Source: Afipia sp. (lineage in GTDB: Bacteria; Pseudomonadota; Alphaproteobacteria; Rhizobiales; Xanthobacteraceae). Taken from it: a stretch of 64,000 nt of DNA. Under the pieces are notes generated by a model. The model had not been told where the DNA came from and made no database searches. It worked only from the letters and a program-made list of their open reading frames with translations. The position numbers were made by a program, and so were the translations under genes. Location: NCBI GenBank assembly GCA_017308595.1, contig JAFKER010000018.1, positions 39,079-103,078 of the forward strand, given 5' to 3'. Shown piece by piece: positions 16,719 to 25,805 of this stretch (the first letter of the stretch is position 1; every line of letters begins with the position of its first letter).

Positions 16719-17093
16719 GGCTGCGCGCCTGCAGCTGATCCATGCGCCGCAGTTCCTGCAATTGCAGGCATTGGCTTTCCTCCCTTGGCGACTGCAACTT
16801 TAGAATAATAATGCAGTTCTTTTCGTCGCTCTTTGGCGACTGATGCAATATAATGCAGATTGATTAGAACGTGTCAATCATCGCCACACCTTGCCTGAGA
16901 GCGGTGACATACGCCTAAATTTTAATCGGCGTGTTGAACCCGCACGCGCGCTCCGGCCCTTGTCCGTCTTCGCTACACCTCAATGAAGCCCTTGGCTTGC
17001 AAGAGAAAATACGCGTTCAGCGGTCCGTGAGACGCCTTGTACACAATGGCACACCGCTTGCTTCGTTAACGCCGATTAACGAAGGCGACGCGA
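16719..17093. other. Intergenic region, 375 bp, between the ligase and the biuret operon
   Basis: The left part (16803-16877) holds the promoter and operator of the minus-strand ligase. The first 85 bp would be its leader. From 16878 to 17093 I see no gene; this part should contain the promoter of the plus-strand amidohydrolase. A GAAGGCG ribosome binding site lies at about 17080, upstream of its ATG. No clear -35/-10 pair or operator could be assigned there. Confidence 0.6.
16803..16877 (-). promoter_or_regulatory. Putative promoter and BoxR-type operator of the feruloyl-CoA-synthetase-like gene
   Basis: On the minus strand TTGACA (complement of 16872-16877) is spaced 18 bp from TTATAT (complement of 16848-16853). 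The operator-like 12-mer GAATAATAATGC is at 16803-16814, and a second ATATAATGC overlaps the -10 (16848-16856). The nine bases gaacgtgtc at 16867-16875 are identical to those beside the boxC -35. The match with the boxC promoter in both operator and flank suggests common regulation. Confidence 0.6.
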
Positions 17094-17792
17094 ATGCCCC
17101 CGACCAAAAATTTGCTCCCAGCCGAACCGGCGCCGGTCAAACTCATCTGGGCGAAAACCGCGCTGGTGATCATCGACATGCAGCGCGATTTCCTGGAGCC
17201 CGGCGGGTTCGGAGAAACACTCGGCAACGATGTCTCGCAACTGGCGCGCGCGGTGAAACCCTGCGGCGATGTCCTGGCTGCATCTCGCAAAGCCGGTCTT
17301 CTCGTCATCCACACGCGCGAAGGCCATCTGCCGGATCTCTCGGACGCGCCGCCCGCCAAAATCGAACGCGGCGCGCCGTCCCTGCGGATCGGCGATCCCG
17401 GACCGATGGGACGCATCCTCATTCGCGGCGAAGCGGGCCATGACATCGTGCCGCCGCTCTATCCGATCAAAGGCGAGATCGTCATCGACAAGCCGGGCAA
17501 GGGTGCGTTCTACGCGACACAGCTTGGCGATGTGCTCGAAGAGCACGGCATCGAAAATCTTCTGGTTTGCGGCGTCACCACGGAAGTCTGCGTCAACAAC
17601 ACCGTGCGGGAGGCCAATGACCGCGGCTACCGCTGCGTCGTGCTCGCGGATTGTTGCGCATCCTACTTTCCCGAATTCCACGAGATGGGCCTGCGCATGA
17701 TCAAGGCGCAGGGCGGCATTTTCGGCTGGGTCAGTTCTTCGACAGAGGTTTTGACGGCACTCAATTCCGAACCATCGAAAATGATTGCGTAG
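17094..17792 (+). CDS. biuH: Cysteine hydrolase of the isochorismatase fold, probable biuret amidohydrolase
   Basis: A 232-residue amidohydrolase. The isochorismatase-fold catalytic set is visible: D28 in [11 protein letters not shown]133 in [10 protein letters not shown], and C166 in [11 protein letters not shown], with the cis-peptide GVTTE before it. Biuret amidohydrolases of rhizobia share this layout and release ammonia from biuret to give allophanate. The assignment to biuret rests mainly on the neighbouring allophanate hydrolase 1.6 kb downstream in the same orientation. Ureidoacrylate or another carbamoyl-amide is an alternative substrate. Confidence 0.75.
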   Translation: MPPTKNLLPAEPAPVKLIWAKTALVIIDMQRDFLEPGGFGETLGNDVSQLARAVKPCGDVLAASRKAGLLVIHTREGHLPDLSDAPPAKIERGAPSLRIGDPGPMGRILIRGEAGHDIVPPLYPIKGEIVIDKPGKGAFYATQLGDVLEEHGIENLLVCGVTTEVCVNNTVREANDRGYRCVVLADCCASYFPEFHEMGLRMIKAQGGIFGWVSSSTEVLTALNSEPSKMIA

Positions 17793-17801
17793 GGGCGCGC
17801 G

Positions 17802-19385
17802 ATGAGCACATCAGACACAGATGCGATGTCCGGCAAACCGATCCTGTGGACGCCGGGAGACTGGAACGCGTTCTTCGGCTTCGGCACCAACATCCTTGTC
17901 AACATGCTGACGCTGACCGCGCTGCTGCGCTTCGTCCTCAAGATGCCGGACTCGCTGGTGTTCGGCCGCATCCTGCCCGCGCTCGGGCTGATGATGTTCC
18001 TCTCCACCATGTATTACGCGTGGCTGGACTACCGCCTTGCGCAGAAGACCGGACGCAGCGATGTCTGCGCGCTGCCGTCCGGCGTCAGCGTCCCGCACAT
18101 GTTCATCGTCACCTTCGTGATCATGCTGCCGATCCTGCTCAAGACCAATGATCCCATGAAGGCATGGGAAGCCGGCCTGACATGGGTGTTCATCCAGAGT
18201 TTCATCCTGATGCTCGGCGGTTTCATTGCGCCATGGATTCAGCGCATCACGCCACGCGCAGCACTGCTCGGCACGCTGGCGGGCGTCTCTGTTGCTTTCA
18301 TCTCGATGCGCCCCGCCTTCGAGATGTTCATGACGCCGGTGATCGGCCTCACCTGCTTTGCCGTGATCCTCGCAAGCTGGTTCGGCGGCGTGAAATATCC
18401 GAAGAACATTCCGGCGGGCCTTGTCGCCATTTTCGTCGGCACGGTGATCGCATGGGGATCGAATCTCTTCGGCCTTAACATCGGCGGCATGAGTCTGGCG
18501 AAACTGGGGGCGGCGTTCAGCAATATCGGCTTCTCGCTCCCGGTCCCCGCCATCGGCCATGTGTTCTCGGGCTTCGAATTCATCGGCATCATTCTGGTGA
18601 CTGCGATTCCGTTCGGCGTCTACGATCTGGTCGAGGCGATGGACAATGTGGAAAGCGCGGAGGCCGCAGGCGATCACTATCCGACCACGCGCGTGCTGAC
18701 TGCCGACGGCGTTGTCAGCCTGATCGGCGCGCTGATGGGCAATCCCTTCATCAATGCGGTCTATATCGGCCACCCCGGCTGGAAGGCGATGGGCGGACGC
18801 ATCGGCTATTCCGCCGCCACCGGGGCCATGGTGATTGTTCTCGCATGGATGGGCGTGATCTCACTGCTGCTCAATCTCGTGCCCGTGGTCGCGATCCTGC
18901 CGATCCTGCTCTACATCGGCATGCTGGTCGGCGCGCAGGCATTTCAGGCCACGCCCGCAAGTCACGCTCCGGCGATCGTGCTGGCGCTGACGCCGCATCT
19001 CGCCGCCTGGGGCAAGACGCTGGTGGACGGCGCCCTCACTGCGGCAGGCACCAGCGCGGCCGCCGTCGGCTTGGACAAGCTGGGTGCCACGGGCGTGCTC
19101 TATCACGGTCTCGAAATTCTCGGCGAAGGCTCGATCCTCTCGGGGCTCGTGCTGGCCGCGATGGCGGTATTCGTGATCGAGCGCGATTTCGTCAAGGCAT
19201 CCGCTTTCGCCGCCGCAGGTGCGGTATTGACCTTCTTTGGCTTCATGCACGGCCCTGCCGTCGGCATTGCCGTGACACCGGGCGTCGCACTAGCCTATGC
19301 TCTGGTGGCGGCGGGCTTCTTCGCTTACGCACATTCCGGCGCAGCCGCTCCGATGCCGAAGACCGCAGCCGTGCCTGCTGAATGA
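17802..19385 (+). CDS. Multi-spanning permease, xanthine/uracil-permease-like
   Basis: A 527-residue membrane protein with about 12-14 hydrophobic helices. It begins WTPGDWNAFFGFGTNILVNML, and the conserved core includes ALPSGVSVPHMFIV and PFGVYDLVEAMDNVESAEAAGD, a permease-like glutamate-rich loop reminiscent of NCS2/AzgA transporters. It starts 9 bp after the amidohydrolase and ends 31 bp before atzF, so all three are probably one operon. By position it should import the operon's substrate (biuret or a related ureide); this is inference. Confidence 0.8.
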   Translation: MSTSDTDAMSGKPILWTPGDWNAFFGFGTNILVNMLTLTALLRFVLKMPDSLVFGRILPALGLMMFLSTMYYAWLDYRLAQKTGRSDVCALPSGVSVPHMFIVTFVIMLPILLKTNDPMKAWEAGLTWVFIQSFILMLGGFIAPWIQRITPRAALLGTLAGVSVAFISMRPAFEMFMTPVIGLTCFAVILASWFGGVKYPKNIPAGLVAIFVGTVIAWGSNLFGLNIGGMSLAKLGAAFSNIGFSLPVPAIGHVFSGFEFIGIILVTAIPFGVYDLVEAMDNVESAEAAGDHYPTTRVLTADGVVSLIGALMGNPFINAVYIGHPGWKAMGGRIGYSAATGAMVIVLAWMGVISLLLNLVPVVAILPILLYIGMLVGAQAFQATPASHAPAIVLALTPHLAAWGKTLVDGALTAAGTSAAAVGLDKLGATGVLYHGLEILGEGSILSGLVLAAMAVFVIERDFVKASAFAAAGAVLTFFGFMHGPAVGIAVTPGVALAYALVAAGFFAYAHSGAAAPMPKTAAVPAE

Positions 19386-19416
19386 AATCTCCAGGACTAA
19401 AGACAGGAAGCGATTT

Positions 19417-21219
19417 GTGACCGAGACTGTTGCCGAAATCGTCGCCGCGCATCGCGCTGGCACGACATCACCTGCCAAGACCATTGCGCGCAGCTTCCAG
19501 CGCATCCGCGATCATGGTGATTCCGCGATCTTCATCAGCCTGCGCGACGAGGCCGACGCAATCGCGGAAGCCGAGGCGCTCGCCGCGAAAGGCGACACGT
19601 CCCTGCCGCTCTACGGCGTGCCGGTCGCGGTGAAGGACAATATCGACGTCGCGGGCCTTGCGACCACAGCGGCATGTCCTGCGTTCTCGTATAAGCCCGC
19701 GCAGGACGCCAACACCGTCGCGCTGCTGCGCGCCGCTGGCGCCATCGTCATCGGCAAGACCAATCTCGATCAGTTCGCCACCGGTCTGGTCGGCGTGCGC
19801 TCGCCTTACGGCATTCCGACGAATGCCGTGCGCGGCGATCTCGTGCCCGGCGGATCGAGTTCGGGTTCGGCGGTTGCGGTCTCGGCGGGCCTCGTGCCGC
19901 TGTCGCTCGGCACCGATACCGCGGGTTCGGGCCGCGTGCCCGCGATGCTCAACAACATTGTCGGCCTCAAGCCGTCGCTCGGCCTCATGTCCACGTCCGG
20001 CGTGCTGCCTGCCTGCCGGACGCTCGATTGCGTGTCGATCTTCTCGCTGAATGTCGATGACGCGATGATCGCGCTGAATGTCATGGCTGGATACGACGCC
20101 AGCGATCCGTATTCACGCGATCGTTTAGTCGGCCCGGTGACAGGCTTTCCGCCCGGAATCCGGATCGGTGTTCCACGCAAGGGGCAATTGAAGTTCTTCG
20201 GCGACACCATGTCCGAGCAGGGTTACGACGCCGCCGTGGCGCGGCTGACCGCGCTCGGTGCGGTGCCAGTCGAATTCGATCTCACACCCTTCTACGAAAC
20301 CGCACAGCTCCTTTACGACGGGCCGTGGGTGGCGGAACGCTATCTCGTGATCCGCGACCTGCTCGCGAACAACCCGGAGGCCGTGCATCCCGTCACGCGC
20401 GAGATCACCATGAAGGGCAAGACCATCACCGCAGCCGACACCTTCGCGGCGCTTTATAAGCTGGAAGCGATGCGGCAGATCAGCCGCAAGACGTTCGAAA
20501 CCATCGACGCGATGGTGCTGCCGACCGCGCCGACCGCCTACACGGTCGATGAGGTTCTGGCGAACCCCATCGAGCTGAACAGCCGCAACGGCACCTACAC
20601 CAACTTCGTCAACCTGCTGGACATGTGCGGCCTCGCGATTCCCGCAGCGATGCGTCCCGACGGCATTCCGTTCGGCATTACCCTGCTCGCACCGGCCGGA
20701 CACGATGCGAAGCTTGCCAGCATCGGCCGCGTATTTCATGCCGACACCAAACTCAAGACCGGCGCAAAGGGTGTGGCGCAACCACCGCTCACGCCGGTAT
20801 CACATCAACCGGGCAAGGATGAAGTCGCTATTCTCGCGGTCGGTGCGCATCTGTCCGGGATGGCGCTGAACCACGAACTTTTGTCGCTCGGCGGGCGGCT
20901 GATCGAGGCGACATCGACCGCACCGGATTACAAACTCTATGCGCTGAAAGGCACAATCCCGCCCAAACCGGGGATGCTGCGCATTGCGCCCGGCGCCGGC
21001 TCTGCCATTGCTGTCGAAGTCTGGGCGCTCCCGACAAAAGCGTTCGGCGCGTTCGTTGCGGCGATCCCCTCGCCGCTGTCGATCGGAACAGTGAACCTCG
21101 CCGACGGCTCAAGTGTGAAAGGCTTTCTGGTCGAAGCCAGCGCGACCGAAGGCGCGCGTGACATCACATCGTTCGGCGGCTGGCGCGCCTTCATCGCGGC
21201 GCAGACGAAATCGGCTTAA
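19417..21219 (+). CDS. atzF: Allophanate hydrolase AtzF
   Basis: A 600-residue enzyme that hydrolyses allophanate to ammonia and CO2, matching AtzF length. The amidase-signature Ser-Ser-Lys triad is visible: Lys in VAVKDNIDVAG and the two serines in GGSSSGSAVAVSAG, then GTDTAGSGRVPA. The C-terminal domain (about 445-600) is the small allophanate-hydrolase-specific region. The GTG at 19417 with CAGGAAG upstream gives the proper N-terminus; a longer frame from 19297 overlaps the permease. No biotin-dependent urea carboxylase is nearby, so this is the AtzF type, not urea amidolyase. Confidence 0.93.
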   Translation: MTETVAEIVAAHRAGTTSPAKTIARSFQRIRDHGDSAIFISLRDEADAIAEAEALAAKGDTSLPLYGVPVAVKDNIDVAGLATTAACPAFSYKPAQDANTVALLRAAGAIVIGKTNLDQFATGLVGVRSPYGIPTNAVRGDLVPGGSSSGSAVAVSAGLVPLSLGTDTAGSGRVPAMLNNIVGLKPSLGLMSTSGVLPACRTLDCVSIFSLNVDDAMIALNVMAGYDASDPYSRDRLVGPVTGFPPGIRIGVPRKGQLKFFGDTMSEQGYDAAVARLTALGAVPVEFDLTPFYETAQLLYDGPWVAERYLVIRDLLANNPEAVHPVTREITMKGKTITAADTFAALYKLEAMRQISRKTFETIDAMVLPTAPTAYTVDEVLANPIELNSRNGTYTNFVNLLDMCGLAIPAAMRPDGIPFGITLLAPAGHDAKLASIGRVFHADTKLKTGAKGVAQPPLTPVSHQPGKDEVAILAVGAHLSGMALNHELLSLGGRLIEATSTAPDYKLYALKGTIPPKPGMLRIAPGAGSAIAVEVWALPTKAFGAFVAAIPSPLSIGTVNLADGSSVKGFLVEASATEGARDITSFGGWRAFIAAQTKSA

Positions 21220-21235
21220 ACGAATCGGCTTGGCG

Positions 21236-21916
21236 TTACAGCTCCGCCCACTGGCGGAGCAGATTGTGATAGACGGCGGTGAGCGAGACGATCGACTTGT
21301 GACCTGGATGGTCGTGGGTCAGCCGCATGATCGACATATCCAGGTCAAACAGCAGCGCGCGCTGTCCTTCGTCGCGGATCATGCTCTGCGTCCAGAAGAA
21401 CGATGCAATCCGCGCGCCGCGGGTGATTGGAGTGACCCGATGCAGCGATGTCGCCGGGTAGACGATCATGTCACCTGCCGGCAGCTTCACCGAATGGGCG
21501 CCATAGGTGTCATCGACGATCAGTTCGCCGCCGTCGTAATCTTCCGGCGCCGAAATAAACAATGTTGCTGATACGTCAGTGCGCAGCCGCATGCCGGTGC
21601 CGGGAACGCCGCGCACCGCATTGTCGACGTGGTTGTCGAACTTCATGCCGGTCTCGTAGCGATTGAACAGCGGCGGAAATACCTGCTTGGGCAGCACCGC
21701 CGACATGAACAGGTTCGAACGCGCGAGCGCGTCAATCACCATATTGCCGAGTTCGCGCGCCTCCGGCGATTCTTCCGGAAGCTGCAAATTGTGCTTCGCC
21801 TTCGCCGCCTGATGCCCCGAAGTGACATTGCCATCGACCCAGGCCGCTCGCTCCACCGCTTCGCGGCACCGCGCGACCTGTTCTGGCGTCAGGACATTGG
21901 GAACGTGAACCATCAT
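21236..21916 (-). CDS. piuC: Fe(II)/2-oxoglutarate-dependent PKHD-type hydroxylase (PiuC/YbiX)
   Basis: A 226-residue dioxygenase of the PiuC family, usually paired with Fiu/PiuA siderophore receptors. The iron ligands H96-x-D98 (in [10 protein letters not shown]) and H159 (in ATSLHRVTP), and the 2-oxoglutarate arginine R169 (in TRGARI), are all present. The ATG at 21916 follows AAGGAG; an upstream GTG at 21925 lacks it. It lies downstream of the receptor gene behind a strong hairpin. The biological substrate of PiuC enzymes is not settled. Confidence 0.92.
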   Translation of the reverse strand: MMVHVPNVLTPEQVARCREAVERAAWVDGNVTSGHQAAKAKHNLQLPEESPEARELGNMVIDALARSNLFMSAVLPKQVFPPLFNRYETGMKFDNHVDNAVRGVPGTGMRLRTDVSATLFISAPEDYDGGELIVDDTYGAHSVKLPAGDMIVYPATSLHRVTPITRGARIASFFWTQSMIRDEGQRALLFDLDMSIMRLTHDHPGHKSIVSLTAVYHNLLRQWAEL

Positions 21917-21949
21917 GAGCCGCACTCCTTACAGACGGGCAAACAAAGC

Positions 21950-21983
21950 GGCAGCGCGAACGGTTCAAACCGCTCGCGCTGCC
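21950..21983 (-). terminator. Strong hairpin between the siderophore receptor and piuC
   Basis: GGCAGCGCGAaCGG (21950-21963) and CCGcTCGCGCTGCC (21970-21983) pair around TTCAAA with one mismatch. On the minus strand it lies 61 bp past the receptor stop and is followed by gctttgtttg, a moderately T-rich run. It probably attenuates or ends the receptor transcript before piuC. Confidence 0.65.
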
Positions 21984-22043
21984 AAAACATTTTAGAGCGG
22001 GCGCCTCACCACCGCAATCGGCTGTTCGCCCGCGAGCCGCTCC

Positions 22044-24305
22044 TTAGAACTTCGTCCGGAGCGCCAACGTCATGGTCCGGCCAGCCGCAGGCGTCGCCCA
22101 ATTGGTGTAAGCGGAGTCGAAATAATACCTGTCCGCAAGATTGTAGACGTTGAACTGCAGCGTCGCGTTCGGCGTCAGCCTGTAGCTCGCCATCGCGTCG
22201 AAGCGCCACCAATCCGGAACGCGCGTCGTGTTGTTGGTATCGCCCCATACAGCATCAACGTAGTAAGCGCCCGCGCCGATCGTAAAGTCCTGCGTGATCT
22301 TGTAAGTCGTCCACAGCGAGAAGGCGTTGTTCGGCGTCATGATGAGCTCTTTGCCGCGCTGCGCCGCAGTCGTCGTCGACAGAATCTCGGACTTGAGATG
22401 CGTGTAGCTAGCCATGATCTCCCATTCGTTGGTGATCCGGCCCTGCGCGCTCAGTTCGAAACCCTCGACTCGTGCCTTGCCGTCCAGGATGTTGACGGCC
22501 GTGTTGTCCGGGTTCGGCACACGCATATTGGTCTTGTCGGTACGGAAGACCGCCGCGGCAAGACTCAAGCGCTTGTTGAGGACATCCGCCTTGGCACCCA
22601 CTTCGATGGTTTCATTGCTCTCAGGCGAGAGATTGGCGTTGGCCGCAGACAGCGTGAGGAATTCCGCCGATGGATTGAACGATGTGCCATGCATCACATA
22701 GATGCTGCTGTTCTCGGTCGGATGGAAGATACCGCCAATGCGATAGCTCCACATGTTGTCGGTCTCTGAATATTTCAGCGGATTGGGAGCCGCCGTCGTT
22801 GGCTGCGCCTGCGATGACGCCCGGTAGTTTTCAAAGCGGACGCCGCCCATGATCTCGAACCAGCGATTGATCTGGATCTGATCGGCGGCGTAGACCGCGG
22901 CTGAACGCCCGTCAGCACTTGCTGCAGGAGAGAGTGCCGCCGCGAGGAAACCCGGATTAGCTGGATACTGATCGGGATTGAGCAGGTTATACGGGCTCAG
23001 GCCACTAATCGTCTGGCGGAACTGCGAACGGCTTTCACCGCTGAATTCCATGCCCGTGACAAATGTATGCAGCAAGCCCCAGGTCTGGAACTTGCCAACC
23101 ACGTCGGTCTGGTTCGCCCACAGATCGTTGTGAACGCCAAGCTGCCAGCGATTCCGATTGACGTTGATGTTGACGTTGGTCGGCGTGGAGCCTGTGCCCG
23201 CAGGCTGGTTGATCCGCATGAAGCGGTCGACATAGGAATAACGCGTCGTATTGCTGATCTTCCACTGATCGTTGATGTCGTGCTCGATCTTCAATGTCGC
23301 GATATGCGCGTCGTTGGTTTCCACATCGGAAAAACCCGGCGTCAGCACGTTGTAGATATTGCCGCGCGGCACCGGCACCGGATAACGCACGCCGCCGGGC
23401 GCGGAGGCCACGAACGGAAGGCCGAATTCGGGAATCTGGTTGGTGTGCTGATAGATGTAACTCGCCGTGACGCGGGTCTGGTCATTGACATTGACCTTGA
23501 GCGACGGTGCGACACCCCACCGCTTGGATTCGATGTCCTCGCGGCCGGCCTTCGGCAGATCCTGACCCATCACCGCGATACGCGCCGCCACGTTCTCGTT
23601 GAGCTGACCGTTGGCGTCGAGCGTTGCACGAAGGCCGCCCGGCTGCTGAACAATCAGCTCGTTCTCGACGAAATTACGGAATTCCGGCGTCTTGGTGGTG
23701 GCGTTAATGACACCGCCGGTCGAGCCGCGGCCGAACAGGAAGGATGACGGCCCCTTCAGCACTTCGATCTGCTGCGTGGCGAAGGTGTCGCGGGTGTACC
23801 AGCCGGGATCGCGCACGCCGTCGCGGTAGATGTCGTTTCGCGCATCGAAGCCGCGAATGTAGGGATTGTCACCGCCGTTGCCGCCTTCGCCCGCGCGGAA
23901 GGTGATGCCCGCGACGTTGCGTAACGCCTCGACATAGGACGTCGTGTTCTGTTCCCGCATTACCTGCTGCGGGATCACCGAAACCGACTGGGGGGTACTC
24001 AACAGCGGCACCGGCGATCGCGCGAGCGTCGATTGCGTGGCCTGATAGCCGCCCGCGCCGGCACCTGCATTCTCCTGCACGTCAATGGTGGGAAGCGCTT
24101 CCTGTGCCATCGCATTGGTCGCGAACATCACCGATGCGACGCCAAGCATCGCGGTGCCGGGCTTGCGCGCCGAGGCGCGAATGAAGGGAGACGACGACGG
24201 GGAGAAGGTCTCGGCTTGCGGCGCCACGGCCTCAGCCTCCGGCTTCCGGTCCTTGTTTGGCTTGATAGCCCTGTTGAACTTGTCCCGCATCGCACGCCCC
24301 CGCAT
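22044..24305 (-). CDS. fiu: TonB-dependent catecholate siderophore receptor (Fiu-like)
   Basis: A 753-residue outer-membrane receptor. After a long charged N-terminus a hydrophobic signal-like stretch ends at ATNAMAQEA (about residue 68). The TonB box region is LPTIDVQEN, and the plug has PQSVSVIPQQVMREQ, GGDNPYIRGFDAR and GPSSFLFGRGSTGGVIN. A 22-strand barrel ends in the TonB-receptor signature YFDSAY...LALRTKF with terminal Phe. The adjacency of piuC supports a Fiu/PiuA-type ferric catecholate receptor. The first 20-odd residues are unusual, so a start at the ATG of 24290 is possible. Confidence 0.93.
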   Translation of the reverse strand: MRGRAMRDKFNRAIKPNKDRKPEAEAVAPQAETFSPSSSPFIRASARKPGTAMLGVASVMFATNAMAQEALPTIDVQENAGAGAGGYQATQSTLARSPVPLLSTPQSVSVIPQQVMREQNTTSYVEALRNVAGITFRAGEGGNGGDNPYIRGFDARNDIYRDGVRDPGWYTRDTFATQQIEVLKGPSSFLFGRGSTGGVINATTKTPEFRNFVENELIVQQPGGLRATLDANGQLNENVAARIAVMGQDLPKAGREDIESKRWGVAPSLKVNVNDQTRVTASYIYQHTNQIPEFGLPFVASAPGGVRYPVPVPRGNIYNVLTPGFSDVETNDAHIATLKIEHDINDQWKISNTTRYSYVDRFMRINQPAGTGSTPTNVNINVNRNRWQLGVHNDLWANQTDVVGKFQTWGLLHTFVTGMEFSGESRSQFRQTISGLSPYNLLNPDQYPANPGFLAAALSPAASADGRSAAVYAADQIQINRWFEIMGGVRFENYRASSQAQPTTAAPNPLKYSETDNMWSYRIGGIFHPTENSSIYVMHGTSFNPSAEFLTLSAANANLSPESNETIEVGAKADVLNKRLSLAAAVFRTDKTNMRVPNPDNTAVNILDGKARVEGFELSAQGRITNEWEIMASYTHLKSEILSTTTAAQRGKELIMTPNNAFSLWTTYKITQDFTIGAGAYYVDAVWGDTNNTTRVPDWWRFDAMASYRLTPNATLQFNVYNLADRYYFDSAYTNWATPAAGRTMTLALRTKF

Positions 24306-24512
24306 CCAGTTGCCGCGCGTTCATGAGAACGGCGATTTCAGGGCAGCTTTTGAAAAATGCAGGCGCGCAGGGCAACCCTTTGAATTTAGAACTTCTGCAA
24401 ACTGCGACAACCGGTGTGTTCGGTAATTGCCGCAATAGTCGTTGTGCGACTAGAAGAAGTGAGATCGCGCACGTGGTCAGCGTGTTCCTTGGAATTTCTC
24501 CAGTCGGCCATC

Positions 24513-24527
24513 TTAGAACGAATCTAA
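24513..24527. promoter_or_regulatory. Irr-box-like dyad abutting the PepSY gene start
   Basis: TTAGAA-CGA-ATCTAA is a 6-3-6 near-palindrome with one mismatch to TTAGAANNNTTCTAA, the core expected for iron-control elements bound by Irr in Rhizobiales. It ends exactly one base before the ATG at 24528, leaving no room for a normal ribosome binding site. A related half-site, TTTAGAACTTCT, lies at 24385-24396, between this gene and the divergent receptor. Confidence 0.5.
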
Positions 24528-25700
24528 ATGACAGCAGCGAGCTCAACCCACCGTCGCGGAACCCTGAAACGGCTCTGGCGCAACATTCATCTTTGGCTCG
24601 GTATCGGCCTGTTCGTTCTGCTGGTGCCCGTTGCGTTGTCCGGCGCGCTGCTCGTGTATCACGATGACATCGGTGAATATCTGAGAACCCCGAATGGCGC
24701 AGTCGCGCCGTCGAAACCAACCGACCTTACGCTTGCCATCGCCAATGCCCGCAAGGCGGCAGGCGATGGCTTCAACCCGATGTCGATCAACTTTCCCGAA
24801 GATGATCGCGTTCCACTGACAGTGGCATTGCGCGGTCCCGCAGCGAAGGGCGAACGCCCGGTTCGTCTGACCGCGACCATCGACCGTCACGACGCGCGTG
24901 TTCTGAACATCGTCAATTTTCGCGAAACCTTCTTCGGCTTCCTGCATGTGTTTCACGAGAACCTGACGATCCCCGACTACGGCCGCAGCATCGTCGGCTG
25001 GACCGGCGCTGCGATGCTGACGCTGTCGCTCACAGGCCTGTATCTGTGGTGGCCGCGGCGCGGACAATGGTCGCGCGCATTTGCGTGGCGGCGCAGTCCC
25101 GCGACGTCCTCTAACCTGCATTACATGGCGGGCTTCTGGATCTGCTTTCCGCTGACGCTGATCTCGCTGACCGGCATTTATCTTGCCTGGCCGCAGCAGG
25201 GACGCGGGCTTCTATCGTCGATCGCTCCGATGACGGAACAACAGCGCGGCGGGCCACGCGGTCAGGTCATGGCCAACGCCACGCGCTCACCAGCCGACAT
25301 CTTTGCGATCGCATCCGCGCGGCCGAACTCAGCGGTCGACTCGATCTCCTTTCCAAATCCGCAAACCGGCGCATGGCGTGTTCGTCTGCGCGAGGCTGAC
25401 AAGGCCGAGCCGGTGACGATCCTGATCAACGATCGCAGCGGCGACATCAGCGTCGTGCAGCCGCTCTCGGGGGACCGGACTGCGTCTTGGATTCGCTGGC
25501 TGCATGAAGGCAGCCATTCGGGGGAAGTCTGGCGCTTTGTTGTATTTCTGAGCGGCATCATGCCGGCTGTGCTTGGCGTCACCGGCATTCTGATCTGGCT
25601 GCGCCAGCGCCGTCAGCGCGCACTCATCAAGCGAGGCGCACCGCCGATGGCGGCAGGGACATCGCCATCACCTGTTGGCGGCGCGGCTCCTGCGGAATAA
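24528..25700 (+). CDS. PepSY-associated membrane protein (PiuB-like, iron-regulated)
   Basis: A 390-residue inner-membrane protein of the PepSY_TM family. Transmembrane segments are at about 17-40 (LGIGLFVLLVPVALSGALLVYH), 150-170, 195-220 and 335-360. Conserved family features include the N-terminal WRNIHLWLG, HENLTIPDYGRSIVGWTGAAML and the C-terminal LHEGSHSGEVWRFVVFLSG. Such proteins accompany siderophore receptors and are proposed ferric-siderophore reductases or export helpers; that is not proven. It is divergent from the Fiu-like receptor. No ribosome binding site is visible before the ATG. Confidence 0.88.
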   Translation: MTAASSTHRRGTLKRLWRNIHLWLGIGLFVLLVPVALSGALLVYHDDIGEYLRTPNGAVAPSKPTDLTLAIANARKAAGDGFNPMSINFPEDDRVPLTVALRGPAAKGERPVRLTATIDRHDARVLNIVNFRETFFGFLHVFHENLTIPDYGRSIVGWTGAAMLTLSLTGLYLWWPRRGQWSRAFAWRRSPATSSNLHYMAGFWICFPLTLISLTGIYLAWPQQGRGLLSSIAPMTEQQRGGPRGQVMANATRSPADIFAIASARPNSAVDSISFPNPQTGAWRVRLREADKAEPVTILINDRSGDISVVQPLSGDRTASWIRWLHEGSHSGEVWRFVVFLSGIMPAVLGVTGILIWLRQRRQRALIKRGAPPMAAGTSPSPVGGAAPAE

Positions 25701-25805
25701 TCGCAGGCATCTCACTATTATAATGTTCCCAGTCACCGGAGCGCGTCGCTCGTCTCGGTGATGGCCGTTTGGCGGCCATATCCAGTCGGACTGTCCTGCC
25801 TACGT

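Noticed and set aside
14736-16808. A 690-codon plus-strand frame opposite the feruloyl-CoA-synthetase-like gene
   Set aside because: It is the antisense shadow of a GC-rich gene: Arg/His/Gln-rich translation with no domain, and the minus-strand product is a full ligase.
25715-25728. CTATTATAATGTTC as a fourth BoxR-type operator
   Set aside because: It matches only about 9 of 12 positions and lies in the metal-uptake region with no aromatic gene nearby; AT-rich coincidence is more likely.
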